Assembly (NCBI GenBank): GCA_937904325.1
Contig: CALGTK010000209.1
Coordinates: 1 to 35,118 of the forward strand
DNA from: an uncultured Planctomyces sp.
GTDB taxonomy: Bacteria; Planctomycetota; Planctomycetia; Planctomycetales; Planctomycetaceae
Length of the DNA stretch: 35,118 nucleotides
Reading direction: 5' to 3'
How positions within the stretch are numbered: the first letter of the stretch is position 1; every line of letters begins with the position of its first letter. Below the pieces are notes generated by a model. It was not told the origin of the DNA and made no database searches. It worked only from the letters and a program-made list of their open reading frames with translations. A program made the translations under genes and the position numbers. Shown here one piece after another: positions 8,960 through 17,300 of the stretch.

Positions 8960-9840
8960 TGTGATTCTCCGATAGAACCTCGATCCGGCACGGCCCCAGC
9001 GTGAGCACAAACACCGGCCGCGACAGTACACGCGTTTCGCAGATTATCCGCATGAGAGTCCCCACGCAGCAGTCCGAGCAGAAACGCAGCTGTAAAGGAA
9101 TCACCTGCGCCGACGGTGTCGACTACGTTGGTTGGAATTCCGGGATGCTCAACCGTTCCATCTGACGTTGCCAGCGTGACTCCGTCGGCTCCACGAGTCA
9201 TGATGACCAGGTCCAGACGCTGCTGCTCCAGAAGTTGTCCGAGTTGAACTGCCGGGCACTCCCCGGATTTGAGTCCACATGCATGGCAAACAGTAGCTAA
9301 TTCCTCGTCGCTGAATTTCAGAATGCTTGCAAGTTTGATCGATTCGCGAATCAATGTCGCATCGAAAAACGGCGGCCGTAAATTGATGTCGAGCACGCGC
9401 GGGACGTTTGACGCAGCCTTCAGTGCCAGCGTGATGGTGGTACGAGAAACTTTTGCACGTTGACCGAGTGTGCCAAAGTAGACGGCGTCAGCATTCGATA
9501 TTTGCGTCTCCAACTCATCGTTCCACGCAAGCTGGTCCCACGCCGATTCCGCATGGATCGTAAATGTTGGCTTACCGCCAGCGTCAACTTCAACGCCAAC
9601 CGTGCCGGTGGTTGCATCAGAGGCGACCTGTACTAACCCGGTGTTAATCCCGTACCCCTCAAGAATCCTGATCGCCGAGCGGCCGTGAGAATCGTCACCG
9701 ACGGCGCTGACCATTGACACGTCACCGCCAAGGATCGCGGCGTGACAGGCAAAGTTAGCCGGTGCACCCCCGAATTGCTCTCCATCAGGAAACAGGTCCC
9801 AAAGGACTTCGCCGAGTGAAATGATTTTAGGGATGATCAA
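8956..9840 (-). CDS. PfkB-family carbohydrate kinase (fructokinase-like)
   Basis: A ribokinase/PfkB-fold sugar kinase. The N-terminus has LGEVLWDLFP followed by the substrate-binding GGAPANFACHAAILGG; the C-terminus has the second PfkB signature DTVGAGDSFTAAFL, whose GAGD provides the anion hole and the catalytic aspartate. Overall similarity is to fructokinases that phosphorylate fructose with ATP, but the sugar is inferred. The frame is open up to a TTG at 9954. I prefer the TTG at 9840 because GAGG lies nine bases before it, and because the resulting 294 residues match the family's usual length and begin directly at the first beta strand. The stop overlaps the TraR/DksA start by four bases (ATGA), so the two are probably one transcript. 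Confidence 0.85.
   Translation of the reverse strand: MIIPKIISLGEVLWDLFPDGEQFGGAPANFACHAAILGGDVSMVSAVGDDSHGRSAIRILEGYGINTGLVQVASDATTGTVGVEVDAGGKPTFTIHAESAWDQLAWNDELETQISNADAVYFGTLGQRAKVSRTTITLALKAASNVPRVLDINLRPPFFDATLIRESIKLASILKFSDEELATVCHACGLKSGECPAVQLGQLLEQQRLDLVIMTRGADGVTLATSDGTVEHPGIPTNVVDTVGAGDSFTAAFLLGLLRGDSHADNLRNACTVAAGVCAHAGAVPDRGSIGESQ
8967..8970 (-). promoter_or_regulatory. ribosome binding site of the TraR/DksA gene
   Basis: GGAG on the minus strand, seven bases before the ATG at 8959. It lies inside the end of the kinase gene and decides the start of the zinc-finger gene. Confidence 0.7.
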
Positions 9841-10015
9841 CGAAACGAGCCTCGTGCAAAGCGGCGATATGGCCGTGCTGTTCCAGATTATTTCAGCGTG
9901 ATCAGCTGTTAGAAACAGCCAGGACAGATGATGATTCGGATCTGCAGAGTGCAAACTATGATTCGAGACAGGCTGGGATGATACTGAGTCAGGACATAGT
10001 GGCAGTGCGAGACTT

Positions 10016-10021
10016 GAGGAG
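10016..10021 (+). promoter_or_regulatory. strong ribosome binding site selecting a TTG start
   Basis: GAGGAG, six bases before the TTG at 10028. This is the best Shine-Dalgarno match near the hydrolase gene, and it supports the unusual long leader, which would otherwise look non-coding. Confidence 0.65.
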
Positions 10022-10027
10022 CAAGAA

Positions 10028-11629
10028 TTGAAACGTCAGATAATGAACCCCCCATCAGCACGATTCCCGAAATTGTTACTTCTCTACCGTGGGGGAGAGG
10101 TCGCGGTCTCAGCCGCGGGTGAGAAGTCCACAAGTTTTCGCCAAACTCGCAACGCATCCCTGATCGCCGCCATGGTTGTGCTGGCCTGTGCGTCTCAACA
10201 GATCGGTGCCGAAGAAGGCGTCGTCAGAGATCTGACCGTACCGGCAGTTACTGATGCAGTTCCTTCGCCTGGTACACGAGTCCGACAGTTCAACAAGCAT
10301 TACGAAGGCAGCAGAGTCTACCACACGCTGTACCTGCCAACTGACTGGATGCCAGGCAAAAAATACCCAGTCATCGTGGAATACGCCGGCAACAAATGGC
10401 GAACGAGCCCTGGTACGGTTGAGGGCAGCAGTCTGGGATACGGCATCTCGGGCGGGAAAGGTGTCATCTGGATCTGCATGCCCTACGTGAATCAGCAGGA
10501 GATGCGAAATCAGGAAACCTGGTGGGGCGACGTCGACGCAACAGTAGCCTACTGCAGGCATACAGTGAAACGAATCTGCAACAAGTACGGAGGAGACGCG
10601 GACAACGTCTTCATCGCCGGCTTCTCACGAGGCGCCATCGCCTGCAACTTCATTGGCCTGCACGACGAAGAGATTGCCTCCCTCTGGCGAGGCTTCATCT
10701 GCCACAGCCACTACGACGGCGTCAAAAAATGGGGCTACGCCAACAGCGACCGCTCTTCCGCTGCCGAGCGACTGGCACGTCTCGGAAACCGACCGCAATT
10801 CATCAGTCAGGAGCACAGCACTGAGTCAACACAACTCTACCTCAAGGAAGTATTGCCGACTGGTAACTTCACCTTCCTCCCACTCAAAGGAGTCCCACAT
10901 ACGGACACCTGGGTCCTCGACCCCCGCCCCGAGCGAGCAACACTTCGCAATTGGTTCAATCATTCGTTGGCCATTAAAAAGAATGCCGCATCCAGCAGCG
11001 TCATTAACGCAGGTGTCGGTGGGAATCGAAGTTCGCAATTACTCAGCCGCTTAGAGCAGGACGTGCTGTTGCACCGGCCGACTGTCGTTGTGCTGATGGT
11101 TGGGACGAATGATCGGCTGAATTCTGGCAGTTTTGTGGACGCAAAACTTTACCAGAAGAATGTCGAAACGCTTGTCGATCGTATTCACCAAGGGGGATCG
11201 AAAGTGCTGCTGGTGACTCCACCCCCTTGTATCCCGGAGCTGCTGTTTACTCGGCATGACCCTCGCGAATTCGATGATCAGTCTCCGGTTGAGCGGATGG
11301 AGGAAGTGCGATCGATCCTGCTCGACATTTCAAAAGAGCGGAGCGTTTCGATCGTCGATTTTCATGAACACTTGCTGCGGGAGAACATCGCCGATAACCA
11401 GAAAGAAAGCGTTATCCGGAATGTTGCGAACAGTAAGGTCAAGGACGGCGTGCATCTGACGCCACGCGGCTACGAACTGCTCGCTCAGTTGATTGCAAGG
11501 AAGATCAAAGCTGCGGACCTGCCAGCTTCGAAAGTTGCGTGCTTCGGTGATAGCCTCACTAAAGGATCGGCCAAAGCCAACTACCCGGCGTATCTGGATG
11601 CGATTCTCGACGGTAAAAACGCACCCTGA
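10028..11629 (+). CDS. exported alpha/beta hydrolase fused to a circularly permuted SGNH hydrolase domain
   Basis: A 533-residue protein with a TTG start supported by GAGGAG six bases upstream. Residues 1-62 form a long basic leader with a hydrophobic segment (SLIAAMVVLACASQQIGA) consistent with export. Residues about 75-320 form an alpha/beta-hydrolase esterase domain with the nucleophile elbow GFSRGA (S200) and a late His in GVPHTDTW. Residues about 325-533 carry SGNH esterase blocks in an altered order: block II GVGGN (N333), block III GTND (N361), block V DGVH (D473, H476), and then block I FGDSLTKG (S509) at the extreme C-terminus. Block I is normally at the N-terminus of this fold. The likely role is deacetylation or ester cleavage of a polysaccharide or ester; the substrate is unknown. 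A 32-bp dispersed repeat is translated as residues about 22-32. Confidence 0.85.
   Translation: MKRQIMNPPSARFPKLLLLYRGGEVAVSAAGEKSTSFRQTRNASLIAAMVVLACASQQIGAEEGVVRDLTVPAVTDAVPSPGTRVRQFNKHYEGSRVYHTLYLPTDWMPGKKYPVIVEYAGNKWRTSPGTVEGSSLGYGISGGKGVIWICMPYVNQQEMRNQETWWGDVDATVAYCRHTVKRICNKYGGDADNVFIAGFSRGAIACNFIGLHDEEIASLWRGFICHSHYDGVKKWGYANSDRSSAAERLARLGNRPQFISQEHSTESTQLYLKEVLPTGNFTFLPLKGVPHTDTWVLDPRPERATLRNWFNHSLAIKKNAASSSVINAGVGGNRSSQLLSRLEQDVLLHRPTVVVLMVGTNDRLNSGSFVDAKLYQKNVETLVDRIHQGGSKVLLVTPPPCIPELLFTRHDPREFDDQSPVERMEEVRSILLDISKERSVSIVDFHEHLLRENIADNQKESVIRNVANSKVKDGVHLTPRGYELLAQLIARKIKAADLPASKVACFGDSLTKGSAKANYPAYLDAILDGKNAP
10092..10123 (+). repeat. 32-bp dispersed repeat, copy 1 (inside the hydrolase leader)
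   Basis: Identical over 32 bases to the reverse complement of 29378-29409. It contains a small hairpin: CGCGG, loop TCTCAG, CCGCG. This copy is translated in the leader of the two-domain hydrolase. Confidence 0.9.
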
Positions 11630-11667
11630 ATCGCGACGTTTCTCTGCTGATTCAGGCGGGCAACGGA

Positions 11668-13329
11668 TCAATTTTCTGATTCGATCTCGACGTGGCAGTG
11701 ACTGGCGAATTCATCGGATGTCTCGGGGAAGTCACTGCGGGCGTGGACCCCTCGGCTTTCGCGACGTTCCAAAGCGGCGGCGGCCATCAGTCTTGCAACG
11801 AGGAGCTGATTCTGAAGTTCCCAGCCTTCGATTGAAGCGAACTCTCGTTGTGAAACGTACCGTTCCCAGAACTCAAGCTGAGTGATCGCCTGCTGAAGTC
11901 CGTCTGCGTGCCTGCTGATGCCAACGTTTCGCCACATCAGCGAATTCAATGAGTTCTCGATGTCGGAGATGTTGAGTTCTTCCTCGTCGGATTCCGGTTG
12001 TGCCCAGTCTGAATCCAGGGGCAAGGCTCGGAATGAATCTTCGATTTCCGATGCGTGTTGCGATGCAAGTAGCCCGGCCTGACGGCCGACAACCAGACCT
12101 TCCAGCAGGCTGTTCGAACCAAGCCGGTTCGCGCCATGCAGTCCTGATGCGGAAACCTCACCGGCAGCAAGCAACCCAGGCAGCGTCGAGACTCCATCCA
12201 GGTCGACGGTCAGTCCTCCAATCATGTAGTGAGCACCGGGTCGGACCGGGATGCGATCTCGAGAAAGTTCCAGGCCAAACCTGGCGCAGACTTTCGTAAT
12301 GTGTGGAAATCTCGTCGCGACCAGTTGCTCGTCCAGGTGCGAAAGATCCAGGTACACACAGGGGTGCTGCGTGACGGCCATCTGTTTGGTGATTGCCTGA
12401 CTGACGACGTCGCGCGGTGCGAGTTCGGCGGCGGAGTCGTAGTCCGGCATGAATCGATGCCCGCGACAATCGAGCAGTTGCGCACCCTCGCCGCGAACCG
12501 CCTCTGAAATTAAATGCCGCGCGCTGCCGGCGATGTAGAGTACCGTTGGGTGAAACTGCATGAACTCCATGTCGCGAAGTTCGGCCCCCGCGCGAGCAGC
12601 AATGGCGTGTCCATCCGCAGTGGCAATGGGCGGGTTGGTCGTCTCACGAAAAAGTCGTCCTGCACCGCCGGTCGCCAGCACGATCTGCTTGGCCCAAATG
12701 ATGGTCTTGCCATGTTTCGCGTTCCAGACGATGGCTCCGACGCAACGGCCTTCATGAGTCAGCAGGTCGATGGTGAAGGTGCTTTCCCAGATGCTGCAGC
12801 TTTTGCGCAAGCGGATTGTTTCGATCATCGCTCGCATGATCTCTTTGCCGGTGGCATCACCAAGAGCATGTGCGACTCGAGGGTGACTGTGACCGCCCTC
12901 ACGAGTCAGAGCGATCTCGCCGTCTTCTTTGTCGAACTGAGTCCCCAACGCGACGAGCTCGCGAATACGGTCGGCCGCTTCGCGCACGACAGTATTGACA
13001 ACATCTTCGTCACAGAGCCCCTTGCCCGCTGCAATGGTATCAGCCGCGTGGCTGGCGACGTCGTCGAGCGGGTCCAGCACTCCAGCGATGCCACCCTGGG
13101 CCCACGCGCTGTTAGAGAGTTTCACTTCGTCCTTGGTCACGACGATCGTCTGGAGCGAAGGATCAACTTCCATCGCGGCACGAAGACCGGCAATGCCGCC
13201 GCCGATCACAAGCACATCGGCAAAAACATGGGGTACTCGCTTTGGAGAAAATCGGACGAGGTAGCGTCTGCCGGCCTCAAGAGAAAGTTTTCGCACGGGA
13301 ATTTCCGTCGGATCAAAGCTACCAGGCAA
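11668..13329 (-). CDS. nadB: L-aspartate oxidase
   Basis: A 553-residue flavoprotein that oxidises L-aspartate to iminoaspartate, the first step of de novo NAD synthesis. The FAD dinucleotide fold VIGGGIAGLRAAME starts near residue 40. Other family signatures are SNSAWAQGGIAG, FMQFHPTVLY, and the C-terminal GANRLGSNSLLEGLVVG flavin segment, followed by the helical fumarate-reductase-type C-terminal domain. The start codon is TTG at 13329 with no clear ribosome site; a GTG eleven codons later is an alternative. It converges on the hydrolase gene with a 38-bp gap and has no nadA or nadC neighbour in the window. Fumarate reductase flavoprotein is the main alternative; length, soluble character and motifs favour NadB. 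Confidence 0.9.
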   Translation of the reverse strand: MPGSFDPTEIPVRKLSLEAGRRYLVRFSPKRVPHVFADVLVIGGGIAGLRAAMEVDPSLQTIVVTKDEVKLSNSAWAQGGIAGVLDPLDDVASHAADTIAAGKGLCDEDVVNTVVREAADRIRELVALGTQFDKEDGEIALTREGGHSHPRVAHALGDATGKEIMRAMIETIRLRKSCSIWESTFTIDLLTHEGRCVGAIVWNAKHGKTIIWAKQIVLATGGAGRLFRETTNPPIATADGHAIAARAGAELRDMEFMQFHPTVLYIAGSARHLISEAVRGEGAQLLDCRGHRFMPDYDSAAELAPRDVVSQAITKQMAVTQHPCVYLDLSHLDEQLVATRFPHITKVCARFGLELSRDRIPVRPGAHYMIGGLTVDLDGVSTLPGLLAAGEVSASGLHGANRLGSNSLLEGLVVGRQAGLLASQHASEIEDSFRALPLDSDWAQPESDEEELNISDIENSLNSLMWRNVGISRHADGLQQAITQLEFWERYVSQREFASIEGWELQNQLLVARLMAAAALERRESRGVHARSDFPETSDEFASHCHVEIESEN

Positions 13330-13422
13330 ACACCGGCTGTTAAGTTGCCGATTACAGACCAGACCTTAACGAGAAACTGGTGCGATAAAAATCACAGCGA
13401 CTTTTCCTTAGTTTTCGACAGT

Positions 13423-14277
13423 TCATCTGCGGCGAGATTTTCGCTGGCACACGCGGCAGAAAAATGTGGAACGTTGCCCCTGCACGATTCGGACGATTGT
13501 TCCACGCTCACAGGTCAGACACGGTTGTCCCTCGCGATCGTAGACTCGATGCGAATTCTGATAGCCGCCGGATTTATTGAGAGCGTTTCGGTAAGTTCCG
13601 TCACTCAAAGTCGAACCCTCGTACTGAATGGCCGTATTGAGGATCTCGGTTGTCGCTTCCGCCATACGTCGAATCTGTGCTGGCTTGAGGTCGCAGGCCC
13701 GAGTCTCCGGCGAGATTCGGGACTGGTGCAGAATCTCGCTCGCGTACAGGTTTCCAATGCCTGACACTTTTTTCTGATCGAGCAGAGCCACCTTGATGAC
13801 ACTCGTCGTGCGGACACACATGGCCCGCCACTCTTCTTCGGTAATTTCCAGAGCGTCTGGGCCGAGCCGCCCCGGACCAAGCACTTGCTCACGCTGCTCT
13901 GGATCAAGCAGGCGAATTGTCCCGAGACCTCGCCGGTCCCAGAACCAGAGTCGCTTTGTCCCACCGGGGGCCTTGAGCCGCCACTCGACGCGTAGATGAG
14001 CTTCGCTGGGTGGCTCATCCAACAGCATCAGACCAGTCATGCGAGGCTCGATGACAAACGTGTCTCCGGTCCCAAGTTCCATCAGAACTCGCTTCGCCCG
14101 TCGACTTACCGAAACAATTTTCTGACCGCGGACTCTTAGATCGATGTCCTCAAGCGACGGGTCAATCATCATCGGCCGACATTCGCACGGGCAGGCACGC
14201 ACAGAGACAATCTTTCGCCCTTCCACGGAAGAACGAATGCCGCGAACCATTGTCTCAACCTCTGGAAGCTCTGGCAT
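13423..14277 (-). CDS. mutM: formamidopyrimidine-DNA glycosylase
   Basis: A 284-residue base-excision repair enzyme (Fpg/MutM) that removes oxidised purines such as 8-oxoguanine and cleaves the abasic site. The start is the ATG at 14277, because the mature protein must begin PELPEVE with the catalytic proline directly after Met; twelve upstream in-frame residues are excluded. The conserved lysine of the N-terminal domain is in RRAKRVLME. The helix-two-turn-helix ligand segment is KVSGIGNLYASEIL, and the C-terminal zinc finger is CLTCERGTIVRIVQGQ followed by FCRVCQ. The gene is 58 bp downstream of uvrA on the same strand, so the two repair genes may be co-expressed. No strong ribosome site precedes it. 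Confidence 0.94.
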   Translation of the reverse strand: MPELPEVETMVRGIRSSVEGRKIVSVRACPCECRPMMIDPSLEDIDLRVRGQKIVSVSRRAKRVLMELGTGDTFVIEPRMTGLMLLDEPPSEAHLRVEWRLKAPGGTKRLWFWDRRGLGTIRLLDPEQREQVLGPGRLGPDALEITEEEWRAMCVRTTSVIKVALLDQKKVSGIGNLYASEILHQSRISPETRACDLKPAQIRRMAEATTEILNTAIQYEGSTLSDGTYRNALNKSGGYQNSHRVYDREGQPCLTCERGTIVRIVQGQRSTFFCRVCQRKSRRR

Positions 14278-14317
14278 TGTTGTGTCTATTCGTGGTTCGA
14301 AAACTGGTGTCAAACTT

Positions 14318-14335
14318 CGTCAGACGAAGCCTGAC
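14318..14335 (-). repeat. short hairpin directly after the uvrA stop
   Basis: On the minus strand GTCAGGCTTCGTCTGAC folds as GTCAGG/TCTGAC (one G-T pair) around CTTCG. It starts right after the uvrA TAG and has no T-run, so it may be an mRNA 3'-end or REP-like element rather than a classic terminator. Confidence 0.35.
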
Positions 14336-17300
14336 CTACAGACACTTCTTAAGAAAGGCTCGAACCTTTGGTGACTTCACCTGAGCCAGCTTGTCGAACC
14401 GTAATCGGATCGCTGATTTCCCCTTCTTCCCTTTGACCGCTTCGTGTTCTGCGACGATGCCAGCGACGCTTCCCGCACCAACTGATTCATCCCGCGGCGT
14501 AATCACAAGGTCGATGCCTGATCGGCGTTTCGTACAGATGACTGCCCAGTCGTCTTTGCTGCCGGACTGACGGTAACGCACGAAGGCTCGCTCGTTCCAG
14601 ACGACGTCTCCGTCGGGGATGATCTTGTCGAAGACTCCCAGCAGCGTATCCAGAACTTCCTTCTTCCACTTGGGACGCTTCTCGGCCGGAAACCCTTTCT
14701 GCATCAAATGCCATTTCCGGCCGAGTACTTTCCACGGGGCGACGTCTTTCACATCAGTCGACGTCGCGGCCACGCGTTCGATGTACGAGGTGCGGGCAGC
14801 GGTCAGGAAGTCCCGAAACTCCAGAGTATCGATTTCGCTCAGCCAGTGAACCGTGATCAGAACTTCCTGGTAACCGGCAGGCTTATTCTTGACTCGGACG
14901 CGGTCAGACCGACCGTAGATTGGCAGTTCGTTGATATCGTCGACGTTTCGCAGATTGAGGCTTGAAGCCAGTTCCTTCTGGTCGAAGCAGTCACGCTGCA
15001 CTCGGAAGTAAAGTTTCAACAACCATTCGTCGCGAGTCAGCGCGTGCACGAACCAGCCAAGCCGCTTGTCGTCACCGGTGATCTCGACCGTCGAGGAATC
15101 ATTCCAGACGGTCTTGAGGCTGAGGGGCGAAGGTTGAGAGCCATCACCGTCGCCACTTGCTGCTGCCTGCGCTTTTAGAAGATCGCTTCCAGTCATCAGT
15201 GCTGCCGTGGCTACCGGTTTCTTCTTGCGGGTCACCCTTTTCTTTTGGGCTGGAGCGGAATTCGTATCAGACTCCGACGTGTCGGAAGTCAGTTGCTCAA
15301 CGAGCATCTCCAAGGCGATGCCTTCCCACTGGCAAGGTTTCCCCGAGTGAGCGATGCGGTCACGAGTATGCCATTTTCGGCCATCGACTTCCCAGGGCAT
15401 TCTTGCGTCTTTGCCGACCTGAGCCATCGTCAGGTCTCCTTCGCGTTTCTTCCCTTCCGCGGCTGCGTCAAATATTTCGCGAGTTCCTCGCCGCCCAGTC
15501 GCAAGGACATTCACAAGTTGTTCTGCCGTGTGCGACCTTCGCTGTTCGCCACCGTCGGGCGTTTCCTGGTTCTCGCTCTTAAGTCCTTCGACTAAATTCT
15601 CGGGAGTGCCTTCCGCAACGATCCAGCCTCCGCCGTTGCCGGCTTCAGGACCGAGATCGATTACCCAGTCGGCTGTCTTGATAACGTCGAGGTTGTGCTC
15701 GATCACGATCACCGTGTTGCCTGCTTCGACCAGACTGTTCAGCACTTTGAGCAGCTTGTCGATATCATGGAAGTGGAGACCGGTCGTTGGCTCGTCAAGA
15801 ATGTAAACGGTCTTGCCGGTGTTTGGTCGCGCGAGTTCGGCCGCAAGTTTTACTCGCTGAGCTTCGCCGCCAGACAGCGTTGTCGCAGACTGTCCAAGCG
15901 TCAGATAGTCCAGCCCGATCGCGCACAGTGTTGACATCGTCTTGCGGATTTTCGGGATATTTTCAAAGAGTTCCAGACACTGCCCTATCGACAAATTCAG
16001 CACGTCGGCGATTGAGTGGCCGCGATACTTCACGGAAAGCGTTTCACGGTTGTAACGCTCACCGCGACACTCATCACATTCCACCCAGACGTCGGGCAGG
16101 AAGTGCATCTCGATCTTCTTCTGACCGTCACCTTCGCATGAGTCGCAGCGTCCACCTGGCCGGTTAAAACTAAACCGCCCCGGACGATATCCACGCACCT
16201 TCGAATCCGGCAGCCGACAGAATAATTCACGAATATGGTCGAACACGCCGGTGTAAGTGCCGGGATTGGATTTAGGCGTACTGCCAAGCGGAGCCTGATC
16301 GACGACGATGGCCTTATTCACAAGCCCGAGCCCATTGAGCGTCTCGTACGGACCGGGTTGTTCGTTAGCTCGGTGAAAATGCTTCACCAGGGCCTTCGCC
16401 AGCGTATCCTCGATCAGTGAACTTTTTCCCGAGCCCGACACACCCGTCACGACGGTAAACATTCCAAGTGGAATACGTAGATCGACATCCCGCAGGTTGT
16501 TCAGCCGAGCTCCGAGTAGTTCCATCCAGCCGCCAACGGTTGCACTCGTGGTTAAATGCTTTGCCTTTTTCTTCGAGACCTTCTTGCGTGTCTTTGATTT
16601 TTTCCCGGCCACAGTTACGTCGGTCGTTGAAACTTCCTCAGGCGGCCCCTGACCTGAGAACGGCATCCGTCGCGTTTCCGGAATCAGAATCTGACGTTTT
16701 TCGCCGAGGTACTCTCCGGTGAGCGATTTCATTCGCGAGGCGAGTTGTTTCGGGGTTCCCTGTTCGGTGATCGTTCCACCGAAGCGGCCGGCTCCTGGCC
16801 CGAAGTCGAAGACTCGGTCAGCGGAAGCGATGACTTCCCGGTCATGCTCGACCAGAATCATGGTGTTTCCAAGATCCCGCAGTCGGTGCAGAGCTGTCAG
16901 CAATCGCGCGTTGTCACGAGGGTGCAGGCCGATGGTTGGCTCGTCGAGAACGTACAGAACTCCAGTTAACGCTCGACCGATTTGACCAGCCAGTCGGATG
17001 CGCTGAGTTTCACCGCCGGACAAAGTTGGCAACGATCGCTGCAGTGTCAGATAGTCCAGCCCGACTTCGACGAGAAATGACATCCGACCGCGGGCTTCTT
17101 CCAGCAGGTCACCCGCAACTCGCTTATCGTCGCCGGTAAGTCGGATCTTCTTCAGAACGTCAAGAGCCAGCCCAAGCGGCGTCTCGCAAACCTGCTGTAA
17201 GGTCTTTCCCTGAAACCGAATGTTCGCCGCGTCGTCCCGAATTCTAGCTCCGTCACAAGTCGAGCAGGGGATGTCGCCGACCAGCGATGCGAGATGCCGC

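Noticed and set aside
9841-9954. Longer kinase reading frame from TTG at 9954
   Set aside because: The extra 38 residues precede the first strand of the fold, while a TTG at 9840 has a GAGG site at proper spacing.
11540-11629. C-terminal GDSL motif as the start of a second, truncated SGNH domain
   Set aside because: The preceding SGNH domain lacks its own block I, so a single permuted domain explains all motifs with nothing left over; not fully excluded.
12514-13764. 416-codon plus-strand frame opposite nadB and mutM
   Set aside because: It is antisense to two well-recognised genes, and its translation shows no domain.
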